The notes under the pieces: generated by a model
What the model was told of the DNA's origin: nothing
The model's input: the letters and a program-made list of their open reading frames with translations, nothing else
The model's database searches: none
Assembly: GCF_900215725.1 (NCBI RefSeq)
Contig: NZ_LT962469.1
Span: forward strand, 597,365 to 661,364
Direction of reading: 5' to 3'
DNA from: Ezakiella peruensis
Lineage (GTDB): Bacteria; Bacillota; Clostridia; Tissierellales; Peptoniphilaceae
DNA length: 64,000 nucleotides
Translations under genes and position numbers: made by a program
Part shown: one piece after another, positions 26,643 to 34,749 of the stretch
Numbering within the stretch: the first letter of the stretch is position 1
Layout: every line of letters begins with the position of its first letter

Positions 26643-27418
26643 TGAGCACATTTAAAACTAGGTTGATTACATCGATTGGAATAGCGATTTTTTATATAGG
26701 TATGTATTTACTAGGGAGTACTGTTGCAACAATAGCAACTAGTCTTATTATATTGGGCATTATCTATGAGCTTGATAAGTGCTTTAAAACAAAGGACATA
26801 AGGCCTTATAGTATTTTTTTGATGGGAATAGTGATCTTTAGATCAATAAATTCATTCCTGCTTTTTAAATACAGCTATATTCATATAGATAATATTTTAA
26901 TCATAGCCATGCTGATTTATTTTATTTTTGATGATAGTCAAAATAAGCTTATGAATGTATGTGCAAGTGCCTTTATCTATGTATATATTCTCATTTTGGG
27001 CAGAACTTTCTATACTTATCAAGTATTTAATTCTGACAGATTTTTGTTAATTATAGCGATTACAACTGGCGCCGATGTCTTTGCCTACCTTGGCGGCAGC
27101 CTGCTTGGCAAACATAAACTCATGCCAAAAATCAGTCCTAAAAAGACAATTGAAGGTGCAGTTTTCGGCCTATTGGGTGGTATTGGACTTGGGTTACTTG
27201 CAGGTTCATTAGTATTAAACTTATCTGTTAATTTTAAAAGCATTTTAGTTTTATTGTTTGCATCAATTATGGCTGAATTTGGAGACTTATTCGCTTCATC
27301 TGTAAAAAGGGCCTTGGGAGTTAAGGACTTTAGTAATCTTCTACCAGGCCACGGAGGACTTTTGGATAGGTTTGATAGCATTTTATTTGTGGCATTTGCA
27401 TTGGAGTTATTTTTATAA
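26642..27418 (+). CDS. cdsA: Phosphatidate cytidylyltransferase
   Basis: This 258-aa membrane protein has about seven hydrophobic segments and the CDP-alcohol signature near its C-terminus: KISPKKTIEGAVFGLLGG, EFGDLFASSVKRALGVKDFSNLLPGHGGLLDRFDS. It makes CDP-diacylglycerol from phosphatidate and CTP. It shares single-base overlaps with uppS and rseP. dxr, usually between cdsA and rseP, is absent. Confidence 0.97.
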   Translation: MSTFKTRLITSIGIAIFYIGMYLLGSTVATIATSLIILGIIYELDKCFKTKDIRPYSIFLMGIVIFRSINSFLLFKYSYIHIDNILIIAMLIYFIFDDSQNKLMNVCASAFIYVYILILGRTFYTYQVFNSDRFLLIIAITTGADVFAYLGGSLLGKHKLMPKISPKKTIEGAVFGLLGGIGLGLLAGSLVLNLSVNFKSILVLLFASIMAEFGDLFASSVKRALGVKDFSNLLPGHGGLLDRFDSILFVAFALELFL

Positions 27419-28410
27419 TGAAATTTATCTACGCATTTTTAATTTTACTTGGCGTAATTACCATCCATGAGTTTGGGCATTTTATTGCAGCCAGAATTGT
27501 CGGAGTAAGGGTCAAGGAGTTTTCTATAGGAATTGGACCAAAATTATATCAAAAGCAGGGAGTGGAAACTTTATTTAGCATAAGAGCTCTGCCACTTGGT
27601 GGCTATTGCAGATTTGACGATGAGGGGGACGAAGAGAACCTTGGATTTTCTTATAAATCTTCTGACAAAGTTGATTATGAGGATGCATCAAATGGCAAAA
27701 AGCTAATTATTTTAATAAGTGGTATTCTTATGAATATGTTTACTGCTTTATTAATTTTATTTTTGATGTTTTCTTTTTATGGATATCCTTCAACCTATGT
27801 TGAAAAAATTGTCCCAGGATCTGTGGCAGAGGAAGTGGGAATCCAAGAAGGGGACCATATTGTAAAGATTGACGATATAAAAGTTAATACGGCAAGTGAA
27901 CTGATGGCAACAGAAGTTTATAAAAATAAAAAATATACTCTGACTGTGATTAGGAGTGGGGAAGAGCTTTTAATCCCAATAGACTCTAAGGATGGCAAGA
28001 TTGGAGTTTATTTTGCAGTGAGAAAAAATCCTGGAATTGCCATTAAACAGAGTTTTACTACAGCGGGCATGTTTATAAGTGAAATTTTTAAGGCTCTCAA
28101 AGAGATTTTTGTCGGCAAGGCTGATAATTTGATGGGCATAGTCGGTTTTGTTGCCACAGTTGGCACAATGCAAGGGGTTAATTTAAACGTAATACTGATG
28201 ATTATAGTCAATATCTCTATATCCTTAGCAGTATTTAATATACTTCCTATTGCGCCGCTCGACGGTGGACAGATTTTAATTGTATTAATTGAGAGCATAA
28301 TCGGTAGAGAGCTTAGTGACAAAGCCAAAACTATTATTATGAGTATTGGCATTGTTTTTATACTTTATATTTTTATAAGGAGTTTAATGAATGACTTTTC
28401 AAGATTTTAG
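27418..28410 (+). CDS. rseP: Site-2 protease RseP (RasP)
   Basis: This 330-aa membrane metalloprotease has the zinc motif HEFGH in TM1 (TIHEFGHFIAARIVGV), a PDZ domain around residues 120-190 (GSVAEEVGIQEGDHIVKIDD), and the C-terminal NILPIAPLDGG motif. It cuts membrane-embedded substrates such as anti-sigma factors and signal-peptide remnants. It overlaps cdsA by 1 bp and ispG by 20 bp. Confidence 0.97.
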   Translation: MKFIYAFLILLGVITIHEFGHFIAARIVGVRVKEFSIGIGPKLYQKQGVETLFSIRALPLGGYCRFDDEGDEENLGFSYKSSDKVDYEDASNGKKLIILISGILMNMFTALLILFLMFSFYGYPSTYVEKIVPGSVAEEVGIQEGDHIVKIDDIKVNTASELMATEVYKNKKYTLTVIRSGEELLIPIDSKDGKIGVYFAVRKNPGIAIKQSFTTAGMFISEIFKALKEIFVGKADNLMGIVGFVATVGTMQGVNLNVILMIIVNISISLAVFNILPIAPLDGGQILIVLIESIIGRELSDKAKTIIMSIGIVFILYIFIRSLMNDFSRF

Positions 28411-29473
28411 CGAATACAAGAGAAGGCCTACTAAAAAAATTAAAGTTGGTCATTTATTTGTAGGGGGAGACGCTCCTATAAGCGTTCAAACTATGACTAA
28501 TACTATAACATCTGATATTGATGCTACTGTTAAGCAAATTTTAGAATGTGAAAGCTATGGTTTGGACTTGGTTAGGGCTGCTATTAACACAAAAGAGGAT
28601 GCTCTTGCCATTAAAAAAATTAAAGAAAAGATTAATGTACCCTTTATTGCAGATATTCAGTACGATTATCAGCTTGCCATGTGGGCCGCTGAAAATGGGG
28701 CTGATTGCATTAGGATAAATCCAGGCAACATGAAAGATAAAGAGGGTTTAAAATCTTTAGTTAGCTTGCTAAATGAAATGGATATTCCTATTAGAATTGG
28801 GGTTAATTCTGGATCTATTGACACAAAAATAATAGATAAATTTGGTGGAGTTAATGCAGAAAGCCTTGTTGAAAGTGCTTTTTCTGAGGTTAAGACCCTA
28901 GAAGACTTAAACTTTACAAATATTAAAGTTTCCATTAAATCATCGGATATATATGTGGCTGTTGCAGCCTATGAAAATTTTTCAAAAGCCATGGATTATC
29001 CACTTCATTTGGGGATAACAGAAGCTGGCCCATACGAAGAGGGAATGGTAAAGTCAGCTATAGGCATGGGAATATTACTACACGAAGGTATTGGCGACAC
29101 TATTAGAGTTAGTTTGACAGACGATCCATATAAAGAGGTTATAGCTGGTCAAAATATTTTAAAATCTCTAAATTTAAATGCCAAGGGGATTAATCTTATA
29201 TCATGCCCAACTTGCGCAAGAACAAATGGACAGATGATTGAGATGGTTAAAGAATTTAAAGATCAAATGCCAAATATTAATGGCAAATTAAATGTTGCCA
29301 TTATGGGTTGCAGCGTAAATGGCCCTGGAGAGGCCAGGGAGGCTGACATAGGAATTGCTCTTATGAAAAACAAGGTAAATCTTTTTAAGAAAGGAAAAAT
29401 TATTAGGACACTTGACAAGGATATGGCTGTTAGTGAGTTGATAGATGAGATAAAAATTATGGATGGTGAGTAA
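28391..29473 (+). CDS. ispG: 4-hydroxy-3-methylbut-2-enyl diphosphate synthase (IspG)
   Basis: This 360-aa protein begins with VGHLFVGGDAPISVQTMTNT and ends with the cluster-binding SCPTCARTNG and MGCSVNGPGEAREADIG, supplying the three cysteines and Glu for a [4Fe-4S] cluster. It carries out the penultimate MEP-pathway step. Its presence without dxr nearby means dxr must be elsewhere if the pathway is complete. It overlaps rseP by 20 bp and polC by 11 bp. Confidence 0.97.
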   Translation: MTFQDFSEYKRRPTKKIKVGHLFVGGDAPISVQTMTNTITSDIDATVKQILECESYGLDLVRAAINTKEDALAIKKIKEKINVPFIADIQYDYQLAMWAAENGADCIRINPGNMKDKEGLKSLVSLLNEMDIPIRIGVNSGSIDTKIIDKFGGVNAESLVESAFSEVKTLEDLNFTNIKVSIKSSDIYVAVAAYENFSKAMDYPLHLGITEAGPYEEGMVKSAIGMGILLHEGIGDTIRVSLTDDPYKEVIAGQNILKSLNLNAKGINLISCPTCARTNGQMIEMVKEFKDQMPNINGKLNVAIMGCSVNGPGEAREADIGIALMKNKVNLFKKGKIIRTLDKDMAVSELIDEIKIMDGE

Positions 29474-32400
29474 ATTGGATAATTCGATTTTAGAACTGAT
29501 ATTAAGTGCTGATGATATTGAACATTTTAACAGCTTGAACTTTAAAGTTGAAAGGGTTGATTTAGACACAAAAACCAATTCCATAAAGGTCAGCTCTTGT
29601 TCTAATCAAAACATTAATCAAATTGATTTGGATTTTATCAAGAAGGCCTTTGAAAAATACTTGTCTTCTCTGGAAGTTATAGTCAACAACAAAATTATAA
29701 AAACTGATGCTGAAGAGGAAAAAGATGCTGACGCTCAGAACTTGCTTGACAATGCCGAAAGTTTAGTAGATGAATATAAATTTGATAATGATGTAGAAAA
29801 AGAGGACTTAGCTTTTACAAATAAAGTTTTAACTGAAGAAGTGGATCCACCAAAAGAAAATAAAAAAAGTGAAAAGAAAAAGAGTTTTTATAAATTCTCA
29901 AAAAAAGATCTTAAGAATATTATAAAAATAAAAGACCTTACTCAAGACGATGTATTTCCAACTGTAGAAGGAGAAATTTTCGATTTAAGCTTTAGAGACA
30001 CCAGGCGTGAAGACCTAAAGATTCTTGGTTTTTATGTATATGACGAGACGGAATCTCTAATGGTTAGGGCTTTTATAAATTCAGATAAATTGGACGATGT
30101 TAAAAACGATTTGTATGATGGTCAATATATAAGATTAAATGGTGATTACGCTTACAACAATTTTGATAAAGCCATGGCTCTTACCATGCGCAATTATGAG
30201 ATTGTAAAGAAGGAAACTCGTCAAGACAATGCAGATGTCAAGAGAGTGGAAATTCATGCCCATACAAAGATGAGTACCTTGGCTGGATCAATTGATGCAG
30301 GTGACTTGGTCAAGCAATTAAAGGCATGGGGACATAGGGGTTTTTGTCTTACGGATTTATCTAACGTTCAAAGCTATCCTGACGTAATGGATGCTTCTGA
30401 TGAAAATTTTAAAATTGTATATGGTATTGAAGGCGTTTTAATTGATGATAATGAAAGGCTTATAATTGATTATAAAGATGGCTTCAAAGACTTTGTTGTT
30501 TTTGATATTGAATCTACTGGTCTTAATCCCTATAGTGACGATGTAATTGAAATTGGTGCTGTAAAGATTAGAAATGGAGAAATTGTTGATAGGTATAACC
30601 AACTAATAAATCCAGGCAGGCCTATATCAGCTTTTACAACTCAATTAACTAGCATTACTAACGAAGACTTAGCTGACAAACCAAGTTTTGAAGAAATAAA
30701 AGATGACTTTTATGATTTCATCAAGGGGACGATTTTGGTTGCCCACAATGCTGAGTTCGATATTGGTTTCATGAAAAGAAAATACAGCCAATATGGAATT
30801 TATTTAGATAATCCATATGCCGATACACTTAAAATAAGTAGATATACTTTAACGGACTTAAAGAGACACAAGCTTGATATTGTCGCTGAAAGACTTGGGG
30901 TAAGTCTACAGAACCATCATAGGGCTGTAGATGACGCTAATGCTACAGCAGAAATTTTTATAGCTCTTGTAAATATTTTAATTAGGCAGGGAGATATAAG
31001 TGATTATTATGGCCTAAAGGATATTAAATATATTAATGAGTTTTCTAGTTTTAATGCCCTTATCTATGCAAAAAACTATACAGGTTTGACAAATCTCTAT
31101 CACTTGGTTTCAGATTCTCATACGGATAGCTTTATGCATGGTCCAAAGATTATGCTAAGTGATTTGGAAAAATTTCAAGAAGGTTTAATTGTTGGTGCAG
31201 AGGCAATAAAAGGTGATATATTTAATAAAATTCAATCAGGATTTTTAAAAGAAGATCTGAAAGATATGATTAGCAAATATGATTTTGTTGAAATTCAACC
31301 TTTTGATAACTACTCAGGCCTTTTGATGTCTAACAGATATAATTCAGTTGATGATTTAACATCTATTTTAAAAGAATATATTGGAACTGCTGATTTCTAT
31401 AATAAAAAAATAATTGCAGGCGGAAATGTATTTGAGATGGTTCCAAGCGATGTAATTATTAGAAGAATTCTAGCTAAAGGTCGCGGAGATTTCAGAGGAG
31501 AAAATGATCCACCTATGTTCTTGAAGACAACTGATGAAATGCTAGCTGGCTTTAATTTTATATCCGACAGGGCTTACGAATTTGCAGTTGAAAATACAAA
31601 TGAACTTTTGTATGCTTGCGAGCAGTTAAGGCCAATTCCTAAGGAAAAGTTTCCACCTATAGTCGAGGGCTCAGATGTGGAATTAAGAGAATCTTGTCTC
31701 AAAAAAGCCAGGTCTATATATGGGGATGACTTACCTGAGATAGTTGAGAAGAGGCTTGATAAGGAACTAAATTCTATTATTTCAAACGGTTATGCAGTAA
31801 TGTATATTATTGCAGAGAGACTCGTAAAAAAATCGGAAGCTGATGGATATATAGTTGGTTCTCGTGGAAGTGTTGGATCAAGCTTTGCTGCGACTATGAG
31901 TGGTATTACAGAAGTTAATCCACTGCCACCACATTATGTGTGCACCAAGTGTAAGTACAGCGAGTTTGATGAGAGCGGTAAGTATAACGTAGGCGTGGAT
32001 ATGCCAAATAAAAATTGCCCACATTGCGGGATTGAAATGAAAAAAGATGGCTACAATATTCCTTTTGAAACTTTCCTTGGATTTAATGGTGATAAGGAAC
32101 CTGATATCGACCTTAACTTTGCTGGTGAATACCAACCAAGGGCCCACGCTTATGTAGAAGAATTATTTGGCCACAATTATGTCTTTAGGGCTGGGACTAT
32201 TGGTACTATTCAATTTAAAGTTGGCTATGGATACGTCAAGAATTATTTCGAAGAGAAAGGCGAATATATATCCGATGCTGAAGTGTATAGATTAGTTAAC
32301 AAGATGATTGGTATAAAGAGAACAACAGGTCAACATCCAGGTGGTATTATGATTGTTCCAAAGAATAAGGATATCCATGATTTTTCACCTATTCAATATC

Positions 32401-33518
32401 CAGCAGATGATATTAATTCAGGCGTATTTACAACCCACTTTGCTTATAAGGCAATTCACTCAAATATATTAAAGCTAGATATACTTGGTCACGATGGTCC
32501 TACAATGATTAGAATGCTAGAAGATATGACTGGCGTAAGCCATAAAACCATAAAGTTTGATGATCCAGAAATTTTATCCATGTTTTCATCAACCAAGCCT
32601 TTGAAGCTAGATCCAATTACTCTAGAATGTAGCACAAGTACTCTTGCTATTCCAGAATTCGGCACGGACTTCGTTGTAAGTATGCTTGATGATACAAATC
32701 CTAAAAACTTTGCTGACCTTGTCAGGATTTCAGGTCTATCACATGGAACAGATGTTTATTTAAACAATGCTAAGGATTTGATTGAACAAGGAGTATGTGA
32801 ACTTAAGGATGTTATCGCAACCAGAGAAGATATTATGACTTATCTTTTACATGCTGGTATGGAAAATGATTTTTCCTTCTTTACTATGGAGAAAGTCAGA
32901 AAGGGAAAACCATTAACTGAAGATGATGAAGCCAGGATGAGAGAGCACGGTTTACCTGAATGGTATATAGATTCATGTAATAAAATTAAATACATGTTCC
33001 CAAAAGCCCACGCTGTTGCTTATGTAATGTTAAGTTACAGGCTTGCTTGGTACAAGCTTCATTATCCTGAAGCCTTTTATGCAACCTTCTTTACAACTAA
33101 AAAAATTGATTTTGACTACTCAGCAATTACAGGTGGTTTAGAAAAAATAAATGAAAAGATAAAGATGATAAAATCGCTTGAAAGACCTACACAAAAAGAA
33201 ATAAACGACTTGAAGTTATTAATTGTTGCAAGAGAAATGTATCTTAGAGGTATAACTTGCAAGCCAGCTGATATTTATAAGTCAGAGCCTTTTAAATTTT
33301 TAAAAGCAAATGCAGCAATAATTCCTCCTTTAACTGTAATTCCAAACTTGGGAGACGGGGTTGCAGAAAGTATAGTCGAAGAGAGAAAAAAATCTAAATT
33401 TTTAAGTCTGGATGACTTGATGAAGAGGACGAGATTAAACAAGACAAGCGTCGCGTATATGAAAGATCATGGAATATTAGAAGGCATGCAAGATACAAAT
33501 CAAATATCCATGTTTTAA
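29463..33518 (+). CDS. polC: DNA polymerase III PolC-type alpha subunit
   Basis: This protein of about 1351 aa has an N-terminal OB region (near 165-250), a PHP domain split by a DEDDh exonuclease (Asp348, Glu350, Asp433, His486, Asp491), and a polymerase core with SRGSVGSSF, a zinc site (CTKC..CPHC), catalytic PDIDLNF, and MFPKAHAVAYV. It is the leading-strand replicase of low-GC Gram-positives. It is shorter than the usual 1430-1450 aa. Several PHP metal ligands are replaced (TDH to TDL299, NVH to NVF657). The start is uncertain: ATG 29463, or TTG 29475 behind GGATGGTGAG. Confidence 0.97.
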   Translation: MVSKLDNSILELILSADDIEHFNSLNFKVERVDLDTKTNSIKVSSCSNQNINQIDLDFIKKAFEKYLSSLEVIVNNKIIKTDAEEEKDADAQNLLDNAESLVDEYKFDNDVEKEDLAFTNKVLTEEVDPPKENKKSEKKKSFYKFSKKDLKNIIKIKDLTQDDVFPTVEGEIFDLSFRDTRREDLKILGFYVYDETESLMVRAFINSDKLDDVKNDLYDGQYIRLNGDYAYNNFDKAMALTMRNYEIVKKETRQDNADVKRVEIHAHTKMSTLAGSIDAGDLVKQLKAWGHRGFCLTDLSNVQSYPDVMDASDENFKIVYGIEGVLIDDNERLIIDYKDGFKDFVVFDIESTGLNPYSDDVIEIGAVKIRNGEIVDRYNQLINPGRPISAFTTQLTSITNEDLADKPSFEEIKDDFYDFIKGTILVAHNAEFDIGFMKRKYSQYGIYLDNPYADTLKISRYTLTDLKRHKLDIVAERLGVSLQNHHRAVDDANATAEIFIALVNILIRQGDISDYYGLKDIKYINEFSSFNALIYAKNYTGLTNLYHLVSDSHTDSFMHGPKIMLSDLEKFQEGLIVGAEAIKGDIFNKIQSGFLKEDLKDMISKYDFVEIQPFDNYSGLLMSNRYNSVDDLTSILKEYIGTADFYNKKIIAGGNVFEMVPSDVIIRRILAKGRGDFRGENDPPMFLKTTDEMLAGFNFISDRAYEFAVENTNELLYACEQLRPIPKEKFPPIVEGSDVELRESCLKKARSIYGDDLPEIVEKRLDKELNSIISNGYAVMYIIAERLVKKSEADGYIVGSRGSVGSSFAATMSGITEVNPLPPHYVCTKCKYSEFDESGKYNVGVDMPNKNCPHCGIEMKKDGYNIPFETFLGFNGDKEPDIDLNFAGEYQPRAHAYVEELFGHNYVFRAGTIGTIQFKVGYGYVKNYFEEKGEYISDAEVYRLVNKMIGIKRTTGQHPGGIMIVPKNKDIHDFSPIQYPADDINSGVFTTHFAYKAIHSNILKLDILGHDGPTMIRMLEDMTGVSHKTIKFDDPEILSMFSSTKPLKLDPITLECSTSTLAIPEFGTDFVVSMLDDTNPKNFADLVRISGLSHGTDVYLNNAKDLIEQGVCELKDVIATREDIMTYLLHAGMENDFSFFTMEKVRKGKPLTEDDEARMREHGLPEWYIDSCNKIKYMFPKAHAVAYVMLSYRLAWYKLHYPEAFYATFFTTKKIDFDYSAITGGLEKINEKIKMIKSLERPTQKEINDLKLLIVAREMYLRGITCKPADIYKSEPFKFLKANAAIIPPLTVIPNLGDGVAESIVEERKKSKFLSLDDLMKRTRLNKTSVAYMKDHGILEGMQDTNQISMF

Positions 33519-33531
33519 ACTTGATATAAAG

Positions 33532-33575
33532 AAATATCTATGTTATTATTAATTTAGTAATATAGATATTTTTTT
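33532..33575 (+). terminator. Intrinsic terminator after polC
   Basis: A perfect 10-bp stem, AAATATCTAT (33532-33541) with ATAGATATTT (33562-33571), encloses a 20-nt loop and is followed by Ts. Confidence 0.75.
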
Positions 33576-33585
33576 AGGAGGAATT

Positions 33586-34671
33586 ATGAAAAAGCTTCTT
33601 TGTATTATTTTATCTTTAATAATGCTTACAAGCATTTCTTTAGCTGGAGCGCCAACTTATGAATCTAAAACCGTTAGTGGTGTAAGAGCTAATGTTGTAA
33701 AAGTAAAGTTAGAAGAGGGCGTTAAGCTTAGGGTTGCCAAAAACAATGATAAATTAATTGGTGCTGAGTCTTTTCAATCGATGGTAAATAATTATGGAGC
33801 CAAGGCAGCTATTAATGCTAACTATTTTGATGCATATAAAACTCTGGAGCCAATGGCAACGATTATAAAAGGCAAGCAAGTTATCCACATGGTGGGAAAT
33901 ACTGCAAGCCTTATGGTATATGATGATTACAAGGTTCATTTTGATACTCTCACACTCTCTTACAAGGGATCTCTTGATGGTAAAACTAAAAATGAGTGGA
34001 ACAATAATACCCAGACTATGGATTTTAATACTTTTAGCGTTTGGTATGTAAATCAAAATCCTAATGACCAATCTGGTGTTTATATTTTTACAAAATACAG
34101 AAACAAAGATATAGTTTTAAATGGAGGTTGGATAGTTGAGGTCGTCAATAATGTTGTCGGCAAAACTTATTCGCCAGCAGGAAAGATTACGATTCCAGAA
34201 AATGGCTATGTGATTTATTATGGACCCCAAGCTGCAGATAAAAATTATGTTGACCAAAGATTTAAACCAGGCAGAACTGTTGGTTTAGAACTAGTGGACC
34301 AAACTGGCAGCTCAACCTTTAAAGCAGGGGATAAGGATATAAAATATTCGGATGTTTCCAATATGATTGCTGCAGGACCAATGGTTGTAAAGAATGGTAA
34401 AAATGTAGCAGCAGAAAATAAAAAAGCTTTTAAAGAAGCAAAGATAAATACAAATTCAGCTCAGCGGTCTGCAATAGGGGTTACTGCAAATAATGAACTT
34501 GTTATGGTAACATGTGTTGCAAATATGGAAAAGCTTGCTCAAGTTATGATAGCATTGGGTTGTACAGACGCTATGAACTTAGATGGAGGAGCATCGAGTG
34601 CCCTTTTTGTAAATGGAAAATTTGTAAAGCCTGCAGGAAGAAATTTAAATACAATATTTATGGTTCAATAA
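33586..34671 (+). CDS. Secreted phosphodiester glycosidase (NAGPA-domain) protein
   Basis: This 361-aa protein starts with a signal peptide (MKKLLCIILSLIMLTSISLAGA, cleavage near 20). It has the NAGPA/DUF2233 hallmarks: INANYFDA near 78, IAAGPMVV near 264, QRSAIGVTANNELVMV and the C-terminal CTDAMNLDGGASSALFVNG. The family hydrolyses phosphodiester-linked sugars; in bacteria it is thought to act on cell-wall or exopolysaccharide phosphodiesters. It stands alone between two terminators, behind AGGAGGA, and its promoter is not obvious. Confidence 0.88.
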   Translation: MKKLLCIILSLIMLTSISLAGAPTYESKTVSGVRANVVKVKLEEGVKLRVAKNNDKLIGAESFQSMVNNYGAKAAINANYFDAYKTLEPMATIIKGKQVIHMVGNTASLMVYDDYKVHFDTLTLSYKGSLDGKTKNEWNNNTQTMDFNTFSVWYVNQNPNDQSGVYIFTKYRNKDIVLNGGWIVEVVNNVVGKTYSPAGKITIPENGYVIYYGPQAADKNYVDQRFKPGRTVGLELVDQTGSSTFKAGDKDIKYSDVSNMIAAGPMVVKNGKNVAAENKKAFKEAKINTNSAQRSAIGVTANNELVMVTCVANMEKLAQVMIALGCTDAMNLDGGASSALFVNGKFVKPAGRNLNTIFMVQ

Positions 34672-34676
34672 AGTTT

Positions 34677-34701
34677 AGCATGCACTAGGCATGCTTTTTT
34701 T
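34677..34701 (+). terminator. Intrinsic terminator after the glycosidase gene
   Basis: AGCATGC (34677-34683) pairs with GCATGCT (34689-34695), then a run of Ts. Confidence 0.85.
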
Positions 34702-34724
34702 GTGTAGAAATGTTTATTTTTATA

Positions 34725-34733
34725 TGTTATAAT
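34725..34733 (+). promoter_or_regulatory. Extended -10 promoter of polA
   Basis: TG-T-TATAAT is a consensus extended -10 with no clear -35. The ATG follows 16 bp downstream, behind AGGTGAT. Confidence 0.55.
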
Positions 34734-34749
34734 TAATCTAGGTGATAAA

